Shown: positions 8,267-16,602 of the stretch, in pieces
Layout: each line of letters opens with the position of its first letter
How positions within the stretch are numbered: position 1 is the stretch's first letter
Origin: Myxococcus sp. RHSTA-1-4
GTDB lineage: Bacteria; Myxococcota; Myxococcia; Myxococcales; Myxococcaceae
Direction of reading: 5' to 3'
Assembly (NCBI RefSeq): GCF_020037125.1
Contig: NZ_JAIQDG010000059.1
Location: 1 to 41,577, forward strand
DNA length: 41,577 nucleotides
Notes under the pieces: generated by a model
The model's database searches: none
Told to the model about the DNA's origin: nothing
What the model saw: the letters and a program-made list of their open reading frames with translations, nothing else
Position numbers and translations under genes: made by a program

Positions 8267-9139
8267 TCAGGCCGTCTTCGGCTTGCGAGGCCTCTTCGCG
8301 GCGCCGGTGATTTCCAGCGACAGGTCCATGGCCCGCGCGGAGTGCGTCAGCGCGCCCATGGACACGAAGTCCACGCCCAGCTTCGCCAGGCGGGGCAGCC
8401 GGTCCAGGGTGACGCCGCCGGAGACCTCGAGCGGAACGCGGCCGTTCGTCAGCTTCACGGCCTCGCGAATCTGCGCGTCGTCCATGTTGTCGAGCATCAC
8501 CACGTCGGCGCCGTGCTCGATGGCCTCGGCGAGCTGCTTGAGGTTGGTGACCTCGATTTCAATCTTCACCAGCCGGGGGCCATGCAGCTTCGCGAGGCGG
8601 AGCGCCTCGGAGACGGAGCCGCCCACGGCCGCGATGTGGTTGTCCTTGATGAGGATGCCGTCGAAGAGGCCGAAGCGGTGGTTGGACGCCCCGCCCATCC
8701 GGACGGCTTCCTTGGCGAGCGTGCGCATGCCCGGCGGCGTCTTGCGGGTGTCCAGCACCTTCAGCTTGGAGCCCCGCACCGACGTCATGGCCTGCTGGGC
8801 CAGGGTGGCGATGCCGGCGGCGCGCTGCACGAGGTTGAGCGCGGTGCGCTCCGCCGCGAGCAGCGAGCGCATCCGCCCGTGGCAGCGCGCGGCGACCACC
8901 TTGGGCTTGATCTCCTCGCCGTCACGGCGCAGCAGCTCCACCTCCACGTCCGGGTCGACCTTGTGGAAGGTCCGGATGAAGGCGTCGAGCCCCGCGAGCA
9001 CCAACTGCTCCTTGGCGACCAGCTCCGCGCTGCCCTCCGCGTCGGGAGGGATGAGGGCCTGCGAGGTGACGTCTCCCGCCGCCCCCAGGTCCTCATCGAG
9101 TGACAGCGCGATGAGCCGGTCGAGGTAGTCCTGCTGCAC
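8267..9139 (-). CDS. nadC: Nicotinate-nucleotide pyrophosphorylase (carboxylating)
   Basis: 290 residues, normal for NadC (quinolinate phosphoribosyltransferase). The enzyme converts quinolinate and PRPP to nicotinate mononucleotide, CO2 and pyrophosphate in de novo NAD synthesis. Family signatures are present: DEDLGAAGDVTS at the N-terminus, AERTALNLVQRAAGIAT, KVLDTRKTPPGMR, GGASNHRFGL, ILIKDNHI, KIEIEVTN, VMLDNM and VPLEVSGGV. The start is a GTG with a clear GGAGGAG site 4-5 bases upstream. It lies 11 bp downstream of valS, so it is read from the same transcript. A basic tail (KRPRKPKTA) ends the protein. Confidence 0.95.
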   Translation of the reverse strand: MQQDYLDRLIALSLDEDLGAAGDVTSQALIPPDAEGSAELVAKEQLVLAGLDAFIRTFHKVDPDVEVELLRRDGEEIKPKVVAARCHGRMRSLLAAERTALNLVQRAAGIATLAQQAMTSVRGSKLKVLDTRKTPPGMRTLAKEAVRMGGASNHRFGLFDGILIKDNHIAAVGGSVSEALRLAKLHGPRLVKIEIEVTNLKQLAEAIEHGADVVMLDNMDDAQIREAVKLTNGRVPLEVSGGVTLDRLPRLAKLGVDFVSMGALTHSARAMDLSLEITGAAKRPRKPKTA

Positions 9140-9150
9140 GTCTCCTCCAA

Positions 9151-12100
9151 TTACCGCCGGGCCCTGGCCCGTGCAGTGGGCTTCGCCCGGGTGGCCTTCT
9201 TCGCCGCCGCCTTCTTCGCGGGGGCCTTCTTCGCGGCCGGCTTCCGGCCCGCCGCCTTCTTCGCGGGGGCCTTCTTCGCGGCTGCCTTCTTCGCCGGAGC
9301 CTTCTTCCCGGCCGCCTTGACCACGGCCTTCTTCGCCGCGCCCTTCTTCACCGCCGCCTTCTTCGCGGGGGCCTTCTTCGCGGCCGCCTTCTTCGCCGGA
9401 GCCTTCTTCCCGGCCGCCTTGACCACGGCCTTCTTCGCCGGGGCCTTTCCGGCCGCGGGCTGCGCGGCGGCCTTCTTCGCCGGCGCGGCCGCCTTCTTCA
9501 CCGGGGCCGGAGCCTCGGCGGCTTCCGCGGTCGGAGGCGGCGCCAGCTTGTCGCCGTGCACCTTCTCGGGAGCGGCCGCCTTCTTCTTCCCGGCCGGGCG
9601 CGCGGGCTTCGCCTGCGCCTCCTCGCGCGCGACCAGCTTGTCCCCATGGGCCTTCACGGGAGCGGACTCACCCTCCTCCGCGCCGGCGGCGGGAGCCTCG
9701 CGGGTGTCGCCGCCCTCCTTGGCCCGGTTGAACTCCCGCATCGCGTCGTCCACGAGCCCCATGGTCATGTACGCGACGCCGAGGTCATGGTGGTCGGACG
9801 GGGACAGTCCCTCCTTCGTGCCCTCGCGCAGCTTCGCGAGCGCCTCCTGCACCTGCGTGTCCGTGGCCTCGGGCGCGCTGCCCGTTTCGCCCAGCTCACC
9901 CTTCAGTTCCTGGCCCAGGTCCACGCCGCCCGCCTCTTCCTGCTTCGGGGCGACCTTCACCTGGGCCGGCTCGGAGGGGGAGGCACCCTCTTCCGCGGGC
10001 TGCATGCTGCGCTCGGACGTGTGGCTTTCGGACGGCGTGGACTCGGGCATGGAGGGCTCCGGGGCAATCCGCTGCAGGTGGTCCTGAAGCTTGGCCTTGC
10101 GCTCCTTCAGCTCCTCGACGCGGGCGCGGTCCTTCTCCACCACGTCCGGGGGCGCCTTGGCCACGAAGTTGGGGTTGTCCAGCTTGCGCAGCACGCCGGC
10201 CATCTCCTGCTCGGCGCGGGCAATCTCCTTCTTCAGCCGCTCGCGCTCCGCGTCCAGGTCGACGAGGCCCGCCAGCGGGACGTAGATCTCCAGGTTGGAG
10301 CCCATGAAGGCGGCGGCCTGCGGCGGCTTCGCGCCCGGCGCGCCCACCTGCACCTCGGACAGGCCGGCCAGCGGCATGAGGTAGCCGCGCCACCGCTCCA
10401 GCAGCTCACGCGTGCGCGGGTCCGCGCTCTGCACCACCGCCTTCACCTTGGTGGCGGGGGGCAGGTTGCTCTCGCCGCGGATGGTGCGCAGGCCCTCGAT
10501 GGCGGCGATGACCGGCGCCATCTCCGACTCCGCCGCCTCGTCCACCAGTGCCGCGTCCGGCTCCGGGTACGGCGCAATCATGATGCTGTCCGTCGGCCGG
10601 GACATCGGCAGCTTCTGCCAGATCTCCTCGGTGATGAACGGCATGAACGGGTGCAGCAGCCGCAGGATGCGGTCCAGGCTGTACACCAGCACCGCGCGGG
10701 TGGAGTCCTTCGCCGCCGCGTCCTCGCCGTAGAGCGCGCCCTTGGCCAGCTCGATGTACCAGTCGCAGAACTCGGCCCAGAGGAACTGGTACAGCGTGGA
10801 GGCCGCCTCGGCGAAGCCGTACGCCTCCAGCGACGCGCGGGCCTCCGTGGTGGCGCGCTGCAGCCGGGAGAGAATCCAGCGGTCCGCCAGCGTCAGCTTG
10901 CTCCTGTCGAGCGGGCGGTCCTCCAGCCGGAAGTCGCCCATGTTCATCAGGGCGAAGCGGCTGGCGTTCCACAGCTTGTTGCTGAAGGCCTTGTAGCCCG
11001 CGAGCCGGTCCATCGACAGCTTGATGTCGCGGCCCTGCTGGGTGAGCGAGGCGAGCGTGAAGCGCAGCGCGTCCGCGCCGAACGCCGGCATGCCCTGGGG
11101 GAACTTGTTCTTCAGCGCGGGCGCGAGCTTGTCCGCCGTGGCGCCGAGCACGATGTCCAGGGGGTCGATGACGTTCCCCTTCGTCTTGGACATCTTCTCG
11201 CCCTTCTCGTCGCGCACCATCGCGTGCAGGTACACGGTGCGGAAGGGCACGTCGCCCATGAAGTGCAGGCCCATCATCATCATCCGGGCGACCCAGAAGA
11301 AGATGATGTCGTGGCCCGTCTCCATGACGGACGTCGGGTAGAAGGTCTTCAGCTCCGCCGTCTCACGCGGCCAGCCCAGCGTGGAGAACGGCCACAGGCC
11401 GGACGAGAACCAGGTGTCCAGCACGTCCGGGTCCTGGATGAAGGACGTGCCGCCGCACTTCGGGCAGGACGTGGGCTGCTCGCGAGCGACGATGGGCTCC
11501 GCGCGCGCGAAGTCCACCCCGCCCACCTTCACCGTGGGCGCGTCCAGCGGCAGGTCCGTGTCGTCGCCCTGCCGCGGGCTGCACGAGGTGCAGTAGTACG
11601 CGGGAATCTGGTGGCCCCACCAGAGCTGGCGGCTGACGCACCAGTCGTGGATGTTGCGCATCCAGTGGAAGAACGTGTTCGTCCAGGACTCGGGGACGAA
11701 CTTCGTGCGGCCCTGCTCCACCGCCTCAATCGCCGGCTTCGCCAGCGGCTCAATCTTCACGAACCACTGCGGCGACAGGCGCGGCTCCACCACGGTGGCG
11801 CAGCGCTGGCAGGTGCCCACGGACAGCTTGTGCGGCTCCTCCTTCTCCAGCAGCCCCTGCTCCGTGAGGTCCGCCAGCACCTGCTTGCGCGCCTCGAAGC
11901 GGTCCATTCCGGCGTACTTCCCGGTCTCCTTCAGCATCCGGGCCGCGTCGTCCAGGATGGTGAGCATGGGCAGCTTGTGCCGCAGGCCCGTCTGGTAGTC
12001 GTTGAAGTCGTGGGCCGGCGTCACCTTCACCACGCCGGTGCCGAACTTCGGGTCCACCAGCTCCGCGTCCGCGATGATGGGAATCTCGCGGTCCGTCAGC

Positions 12101-12858
12101 GGCAGCTTCACCACCTTGCCGGCGAGCCCCTGGTAGCGCTCGTCCTCCGGGTGGATGGCCACCGCGGTGTCGCCCAGCATCGTCTCCGGGCGCGTGGTGG
12201 CCACGGTGAGGGTGCGGTCGCTGTCCTTGACGGGGTAGCGGATGTGCCAGATGGAGCCGTTCTTCTCCTCGTGCTCGACCTCCAGGTCGCTGAGGGCGGT
12301 GCGGCACGAGGGGCACCAGTTGATGAGCTTCTGGGCCCGGTACATCAGGCCCTCTTCGTACAGGCGCACGAAGACCTCGCGCACGGCGGCGGAGGATTGC
12401 TCGTCCATGGTGAAGCGCTCGCGGCTCCAGTCCAGCGAGGCGCCCAGGAAGCGGTGCTGCTCGCCGATGCGGGCGCCGTACTTGCCCTTCCACTCCCAGA
12501 CGCGCTCCAGGAAGGCCGCGCGGCCCAGGTCGTGCCGGCTCTTGCCCTCGGTCTTCTTCAGCTCCTTCTCCACCACCATCTGCGTGGCGATGCCGGCGTG
12601 GTCCGTGCCGGGGAGCCACAGGGCGTTGTAGCCGCTCATCCGCTTCCAGCGCGTGAGGATGTCCTGGATGGTGGCGGTGAGCGCGTGGCCGATGTGGAGG
12701 CTGCCCGTCACGTTGGGCGGCGGCAGCACGATGGAGAAGGCGGGCTTGTCGGAGGTCGCCTCGGCGCGGAAGTAGTTCCGCTCCATCCAGACGGCGTACC
12801 AGCGGGCCTCGACCTCGGTGGGCTCGTAGGCCTTGGACAGTTCAGTGGTGTCGGTCAT
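9151..12858 (-). CDS. valS: Valyl-tRNA synthetase with TPR and histone H1-like C-terminal extension
   Basis: 1235 residues against about 880-950 for usual ValS. The core (1 to ~932) is complete. It has the HIGH motif at 55-58 (TGSLHIGHALT), the editing domain, KMSKT near 556, an anticodon-binding domain and the C-terminal coiled coil (LDAERERLKKEIARAEQEM). It charges tRNA-Val in the cytosol. From ~933 there is an extra 303-residue tail. It starts with an acidic Ser/Pro/Glu-rich linker, followed by one TPR-like motif (HHDLGVAYMTMGLVDDAMRE, ~1022-1045) and two short HGDKL elements. The last ~115 residues are Lys/Ala/Pro repeats (KKAPAKKAAAKK) ending in RARARR, like histone H1 or bacterial HC1 tails. 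The frame runs through without a stop, and codon bias is kept. The tail may bind nucleic acid or polyphosphate; this is inference. Confidence 0.93.
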   Translation of the reverse strand: MTDTTELSKAYEPTEVEARWYAVWMERNYFRAEATSDKPAFSIVLPPPNVTGSLHIGHALTATIQDILTRWKRMSGYNALWLPGTDHAGIATQMVVEKELKKTEGKSRHDLGRAAFLERVWEWKGKYGARIGEQHRFLGASLDWSRERFTMDEQSSAAVREVFVRLYEEGLMYRAQKLINWCPSCRTALSDLEVEHEEKNGSIWHIRYPVKDSDRTLTVATTRPETMLGDTAVAIHPEDERYQGLAGKVVKLPLTDREIPIIADAELVDPKFGTGVVKVTPAHDFNDYQTGLRHKLPMLTILDDAARMLKETGKYAGMDRFEARKQVLADLTEQGLLEKEEPHKLSVGTCQRCATVVEPRLSPQWFVKIEPLAKPAIEAVEQGRTKFVPESWTNTFFHWMRNIHDWCVSRQLWWGHQIPAYYCTSCSPRQGDDTDLPLDAPTVKVGGVDFARAEPIVAREQPTSCPKCGGTSFIQDPDVLDTWFSSGLWPFSTLGWPRETAELKTFYPTSVMETGHDIIFFWVARMMMMGLHFMGDVPFRTVYLHAMVRDEKGEKMSKTKGNVIDPLDIVLGATADKLAPALKNKFPQGMPAFGADALRFTLASLTQQGRDIKLSMDRLAGYKAFSNKLWNASRFALMNMGDFRLEDRPLDRSKLTLADRWILSRLQRATTEARASLEAYGFAEAASTLYQFLWAEFCDWYIELAKGALYGEDAAAKDSTRAVLVYSLDRILRLLHPFMPFITEEIWQKLPMSRPTDSIMIAPYPEPDAALVDEAAESEMAPVIAAIEGLRTIRGESNLPPATKVKAVVQSADPRTRELLERWRGYLMPLAGLSEVQVGAPGAKPPQAAAFMGSNLEIYVPLAGLVDLDAERERLKKEIARAEQEMAGVLRKLDNPNFVAKAPPDVVEKDRARVEELKERKAKLQDHLQRIAPEPSMPESTPSESHTSERSMQPAEEGASPSEPAQVKVAPKQEEAGGVDLGQELKGELGETGSAPEATDTQVQEALAKLREGTKEGLSPSDHHDLGVAYMTMGLVDDAMREFNRAKEGGDTREAPAAGAEEGESAPVKAHGDKLVAREEAQAKPARPAGKKKAAAPEKVHGDKLAPPPTAEAAEAPAPVKKAAAPAKKAAAQPAAGKAPAKKAVVKAAGKKAPAKKAAAKKAPAKKAAVKKGAAKKAVVKAAGKKAPAKKAAAKKAPAKKAAGRKPAAKKAPAKKAAAKKATRAKPTARARARR
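9187..9500 (-). repeat. Lys/Ala-coding tandem repeats in the valS tail
   Basis: CTTCTTCGC/GGCC-rich imperfect short repeats encode KKAPAKKA-type units. A larger unit of 102 bp (34 residues) occurs twice; for example, GCCGCCTTGACCACGGCC recurs at 9311 and 9413. Such repeats are prone to length change. Confidence 0.8.
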
Positions 12859-12924
12859 TGCAGACGGCCGGCCCCGGGAACGGGGCCGGCGGGAAGGTCA
12901 GAGGGTACGGCGAAGAAGAACGCG

Positions 12925-14223
12925 TCAGTGCTGCGTCTCTCGGTCCTTGATGAGCCGCTCGAGCTCCTCACGGATGATGGTCTCCGCGAGCTGCGGTACG
13001 ACCTCCCAGGCAATCTTCTCGATGACCTCGCGGGAGGCCTTCGAGAGGGCCTCGCGCAGCAGCGCCTCGCCCCCATCCGCGGGACGGGCCGCGGCCGGAG
13101 TGACGGCCGCTACCGGCGCCGGAGCGGCCGGCGCCGGGCCGCCGATATCCAGGGAGATCTCCTCGGCGCCGCTGGGCTCGGGCAGCGAGTCCTCGATGCT
13201 GATGGACGGCTGGGCCGGCGCCGCGGGAGCGCCCAGGCCGAATGGATCCCTCGCGCGGGCCGCCGGCTGCGGCGCCGCACCCGGAGCGGGAGGCAGCGGC
13301 TGGGCGCCCCCCGGGGGACGGGGGAAGCCCGGCTGGGTGCCCTGGGGAATGCCCGGACGGGCCATGCCCGGAGGCGCGGGCACACCCGGACGCGGCGGCA
13401 TGCCCGGCGCGTGCGCACCCGGCGGAGGCGGCACGCCCGGACGCGCGGCGGCGCCCGGCGGCATGCCCGGGCCCGGAGGACGCGGCGCTCCCGGAGCACC
13501 CGGCGGCATTCCAGGCCCCGGCGGGCGGGCCATGCCCGGCCCCGGCGGCATGCCCGGGCCCGGAGGACGCGGCGCTCCCGGAGCACCCGGCGGCATTCCA
13601 GGCCCCGGCGGGCGGGCCATGCCCGGCCCCGGCGGCATTCCAGGCCCCGGAGGACGCGGCGCTCCCGGAGCCCCCGCAGGCGGCATTCCGGGCCCCGGAG
13701 GACGGGGGAAGCCCGACTGGGTGCCCTGCGGAATCCCACCCGGGCGGGCGCCCGCGGGAGCCGTGGGCTGGGGACCGGGGGCCGGCGCGGGCGCCGTGGG
13801 CTGGGCGGAGGGCGGGCGCACCTGCGTGGCCATGGAGGCCGGCATCGTGTTGGACTTCTGCCCCACCAGCGCCTTCACCTTGTCGAGCAGCACCTGGCTC
13901 TCGAAGGGCTTGGCGATGTGGTCGTCCGCACGGGCGGCGCGGGCGCGGTTCTCGTCGAAGGCCTCGAAGGTGCCGGCCAGCAGCACCACGGGGATGCCCT
14001 GGGTGGCCGGGTCGTTCTTCAGGGCCTCGCAGACCTCGTAGCCGCTCTTCCCCGGCATCATCACATCGGCGAGCACGACGTCCGGGCGCAGCTCGCGGGT
14101 ACGGGAGATGGCGTCCAGCCCGTTGTCCACCGCGGTCACCTGAAAGTCCTCGGTCGCGAAGATCATCCCAATCACCTTGCGGATGGTGAGCGAGTCGTCG
14201 GCGACCAGCAGATTCTTGGGCAT
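12925..14223 (-). CDS. romR: RomR-like response regulator (polarity/motility)
   Basis: 432 residues. Residues 1-118 are a receiver: VADDSLTIRKVIGM with paired Asp9/Asp10, the phosphoacceptor Asp53 in VVLADVMMPGKSG, VVLLAGT and Lys in HIAKPFES. The middle (~130-370) is a long Pro/Gly/Met/Arg linker with collagen-like PPGPGMPPG repeats. The C-terminus (~375-432) is an amphipathic Glu-containing domain (ASREVIEKIAWEVVPQLAET, then IIREELERLIKD). In M. xanthus, RomR has this receiver / Pro-rich / Glu-rich layout, an Asp53 phosphosite and a role in placing MglA/MglB at cell poles for gliding and pili. The match to that layout and the groEL/encC neighbourhood support the call. The ATG at 14223 is chosen because the receiver begins there (MPKNLLVADD); 26 upstream codons are dispensable. 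Confidence 0.8.
   Translation of the reverse strand: MPKNLLVADDSLTIRKVIGMIFATEDFQVTAVDNGLDAISRTRELRPDVVLADVMMPGKSGYEVCEALKNDPATQGIPVVLLAGTFEAFDENRARAARADDHIAKPFESQVLLDKVKALVGQKSNTMPASMATQVRPPSAQPTAPAPAPGPQPTAPAGARPGGIPQGTQSGFPRPPGPGMPPAGAPGAPRPPGPGMPPGPGMARPPGPGMPPGAPGAPRPPGPGMPPGPGMARPPGPGMPPGAPGAPRPPGPGMPPGAAARPGVPPPPGAHAPGMPPRPGVPAPPGMARPGIPQGTQPGFPRPPGGAQPLPPAPGAAPQPAARARDPFGLGAPAAPAQPSISIEDSLPEPSGAEEISLDIGGPAPAAPAPVAAVTPAAARPADGGEALLREALSKASREVIEKIAWEVVPQLAETIIREELERLIKDRETQH
13461..13690 (-). repeat. 87-bp tandem repeat encoding collagen-like linker of RomR
   Basis: Copies start at 13461, 13548 and 13635 (the third is partial) and are almost identical over 87 bp. Each encodes 29 residues of the PPGPGMPPG / GAPGAPR type. 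The near identity indicates recent duplication and probable length variation between strains. Confidence 0.85.
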
Positions 14224-14236
14224 CGGTTCGGGCCTC

Positions 14237-14255
14237 GGGGGGTGTTCCACCCCCC
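14237..14255 (-). promoter_or_regulatory. Hairpin just upstream of romR
   Basis: A perfect 8-bp stem (GGGGGGTG / CACCCCCC) with a 3-nt loop ends 13 nt before the romR ATG on the minus strand. It could attenuate read-through from the CheW-like gene or mask the ribosome-binding site. There is no T-run, so a terminator is less likely. Confidence 0.4.
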
Positions 14256-14342
14256 TGAATTCGTTGGAGATTCCTGCCGCGTCAAACCCAGGTCGCGGCA
14301 CTGTATCAAGCGGGGCAGCTTACGGTTCGCGCTCCGGCACGA

Positions 14343-15158
14343 TCAAGAAAACATGCGCTGCAGGTCCAGGAACAGCACGGGGCCGGGCACCCCGGGCGCG
14401 CGGAAGGAGCCGGCGGTGTCGTCTGGCTCGAAGTGCTGCAGCACGCCGAGCACCCGTGTGGCCGTCAGCCCCACGTTCCGGCCGGCCAGCTCCGTGAGGA
14501 TGAAGAGGGCCTCGGGGGCTGGAGCCGCCCCCAGCAGCGCGGGCACCGAGCAGATGGGCCAGAGCACCTGGACATGCGGAAAGATACCGGCCACGGGCCC
14601 GCTCTGCACGGGCAGGACGCTGAAGGCCTCCCCCCGCTCCACCACCTGCGAGACGAAGCCCAGCGGGACGCCGTACAGGCGCCCCTGCGACTCGAAGACG
14701 AGCGCCTTCTCGGGCGCGGCCTCGGCCCAATGGACGGGGCGCGGGGGGGCGGGCGAGGCCCGGGGGCCTACCCGGTGGGGCAGCGCCTCCGCGATGAGCT
14801 CCAGGTAGAGCCGGTCCTTGTGCAGCACCGCGCCACGGCTCAGGGGCGCGAGCGAGTCCGCCAGCCCGGGGGGCAGGAGGAAGAACGGCGCCCGCGCCAC
14901 GTCGGCGACCTCCACCACGGAGCGCACGCGCACGGCCAGGGTGGGACTCACGTCGAGCACCACCACCATGCCCGGTCCCTCCTCGGGCGGGCCGCCGAGC
15001 AGGGCCGACAGGTCCTTCACCTCCAGCACGCCGCGCAGGCTGGAGCCGTTGGCTCCTGGCATCGCCACCTCCATGACGGAGGTGGCCTCCACCGCGTAGC
15101 GTGTCTCCCCTGCTTCCACGAGGAGGCAGAGCCGGCGTCCGCTTTCAAAGGGTGACAC
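14343..15158 (-). CDS. Protein with two CheW-like domains
   Basis: 271 residues. The N-terminal half (~8-120) has CheW features: RRLCLLVEAGETRYAVEATS, then VMEVAMP, LRGVLEVKDLSALLG, MVVVLDV and LAVRVRSVVEVADV. The second half (~145-270) repeats the pattern: KALVFESQGRLYGVPL, FVSQVVERGEAFSVLP, ALFILTELAGRNVGLTATRV. CheW domains couple receptors to CheA kinases; a stand-alone double CheW protein may scaffold a chemosensory or motility system. It lies upstream of romR in the same direction (119 bp gap) and is divergent from the GGDEF regulator (50 bp between starts). Sequence divergence makes the domain call moderate. Confidence 0.7.
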   Translation of the reverse strand: MSPFESGRRLCLLVEAGETRYAVEATSVMEVAMPGANGSSLRGVLEVKDLSALLGGPPEEGPGMVVVLDVSPTLAVRVRSVVEVADVARAPFFLLPPGLADSLAPLSRGAVLHKDRLYLELIAEALPHRVGPRASPAPPRPVHWAEAAPEKALVFESQGRLYGVPLGFVSQVVERGEAFSVLPVQSGPVAGIFPHVQVLWPICSVPALLGAAPAPEALFILTELAGRNVGLTATRVLGVLQHFEPDDTAGSFRAPGVPGPVLFLDLQRMFS

Positions 15159-15208
15159 GGGGCCACCCTAGCAGCGTTCCACGCCTTGGTGGTAAGCCCG
15201 CGTGTGAG

Positions 15209-16600
15209 ATGGCGCGCATCCTCCTCGTCGACGACGAAAAGATCGCCCGCACCCTCTACGGCGACTACCTCACGGCCGTGGGGCACGCCGTCACGGCGGT
15301 GGGCTCGCTCCAGGACGCGCGGGAAGCGCTGGCCGGCGACCGCTTCGACGCGGTGGTGACGGACCTCATCCTTCCCGGTGGCGACGGCATGGAGGTGCTG
15401 CGCTACGTGCGCGAGCGCCACCCCGGCGTGGAGGTGGTGGTCATCACCGGCCTGGAGAAGGTGGACCCCGCCGTGCGCGCCATCAAGAGCGGCGCGGCCG
15501 AGTACCTCGTCAAGCCGGTGGCCCCCGAGGCCCTCCAGCACGCCGTCCGCCGCGCCCTCACCACGAGGGACCTGATGCAGGAGAACGCCTCCCTGCGCCG
15601 GCACGTCGCCATGCTGGAGGCCGGACAGCGCATCGCCACCACGCTGGAGCGGGAGAAGCTGGCCGCCGCCACCACGAGTGCGCTGCAGTCCATGGCCTCC
15701 GCCAGCGCCGTGGTGCTGCTGGAGCGCGACGGCACCTCCGGCCTGCTGCGGCTGCAAGGCGCGAGCGGGCTTCCCGCCGGGCGGGAGGAGTCGCTGGTGG
15801 CCGCGCTCATCGGGCACCTGTCGGACGCGCGCGCCCCCCGGGAGCTGGAGGGCCTGGACGCGTCCTTCCCCCGTACCCTCTCCATCCCCGCCGTGGAGGG
15901 GACGACGGTGCTGGGGCACGCGGTGCTCTTCTTCGACGGCGCCGAGCCGGAGTGGACCGGCGAGACGGCGGGCTACCTGGTGCGCAACTGGGCGCTGGCG
16001 CTGCGCAACCTCGGCCGCTTCGCGGCGGTGGAGGACCTGGCGTACGTCGACGACCTCACCCGCCTCTTCAACACGCGCTACCTGCACCTGGTGCTGGACC
16101 GCGAGGTCCAGGACTCACTCCAGACGCAGCGCCCCTTCAGCCTGCTGTTCCTGGACCTGGACCACTTCAAGTCCATCAACGACACCCACGGCCACCTGGT
16201 GGGCTCCAAGCTGCTGGTGGAGACGGCCCGGGTGGTGAAGGGCTGCGTGAGAGACCACGACGTGGTGGCCCGCTACGGCGGGGACGAGTACGTGGTGCTC
16301 TTGCGCAACACCGACTCGGGCGGCTCGCTCAAGGTGGCGGAGCGCATCCGCCGCACCATGGAGACGCACCACTTCCTGGCGCGCGAGGGGCTGTCGCTGA
16401 AGCTCACCACCTGCATCGGCGTGGCCAGCTTCCCCGAGCACGCCCGGGACAAGGCCACGCTGCTGGACTTGTCGGACCGGGCCATGTACCGGGGCAAGCG
16501 CGGCTCCCGGAACGTCGTCTACATGGCGGCGCGGGACTTGGAGCCCCTGCCGGCGGAGCGGCGCCTGGGCGGTACGGGCCCCGGCGGCTCCGGCGCATAG
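15209..16600 (+). CDS. Response regulator diguanylate cyclase (REC-GAF-like-GGDEF)
   Basis: 463 residues from the ATG at 15209, where the receiver begins (MARILLVDDEKIAR). The receiver (1-120) has Asp52 in VVTDLILPGGDG and Lys in YLVKPVAP. A GAF-like middle domain covers ~135-275. The GGDEF domain (~290-450) has DDLTRLFNTRYL, the substrate-contact DLDHFKSINDTHGH and the active loop GGDEY at 357-361. Here Phe of GGDEF is Tyr, a conservative change. The RxxD inhibitory site is present (VRDHD just before). It therefore probably makes c-di-GMP from two GTP, with product inhibition, under phosphorylation control. It ends two bases from the convergent encC stop. No output other than GGDEF is present. 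Confidence 0.88.
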   Translation: MARILLVDDEKIARTLYGDYLTAVGHAVTAVGSLQDAREALAGDRFDAVVTDLILPGGDGMEVLRYVRERHPGVEVVVITGLEKVDPAVRAIKSGAAEYLVKPVAPEALQHAVRRALTTRDLMQENASLRRHVAMLEAGQRIATTLEREKLAAATTSALQSMASASAVVLLERDGTSGLLRLQGASGLPAGREESLVAALIGHLSDARAPRELEGLDASFPRTLSIPAVEGTTVLGHAVLFFDGAEPEWTGETAGYLVRNWALALRNLGRFAAVEDLAYVDDLTRLFNTRYLHLVLDREVQDSLQTQRPFSLLFLDLDHFKSINDTHGHLVGSKLLVETARVVKGCVRDHDVVARYGGDEYVVLLRNTDSGGSLKVAERIRRTMETHHFLAREGLSLKLTTCIGVASFPEHARDKATLLDLSDRAMYRGKRGSRNVVYMAARDLEPLPAERRLGGTGPGGSGA

Positions 16601-16602
16601 CG

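Noticed and set aside
9151..9500. A frameshift artefact generating the Lys/Ala tail of ValS
   Set aside because: The frame carries a sensible TPR and acidic linker between core and tail, keeps third-position GC bias, and ends at a normal stop 11 bp before nadC.
13461..13690. A CRISPR-like or non-coding tandem repeat array
   Set aside because: The repeats are in frame, 87 bp (29 codons), and encode a Pro/Gly linker inside romR; there are no unique spacers.
9556..14808. A 1750-codon plus-strand open frame opposite valS, romR and the CheW-like gene
   Set aside because: It is the antisense shadow of GC-rich genes with clear domains. Its translation is rich in Arg, Leu, His and Gly and shows no domain.
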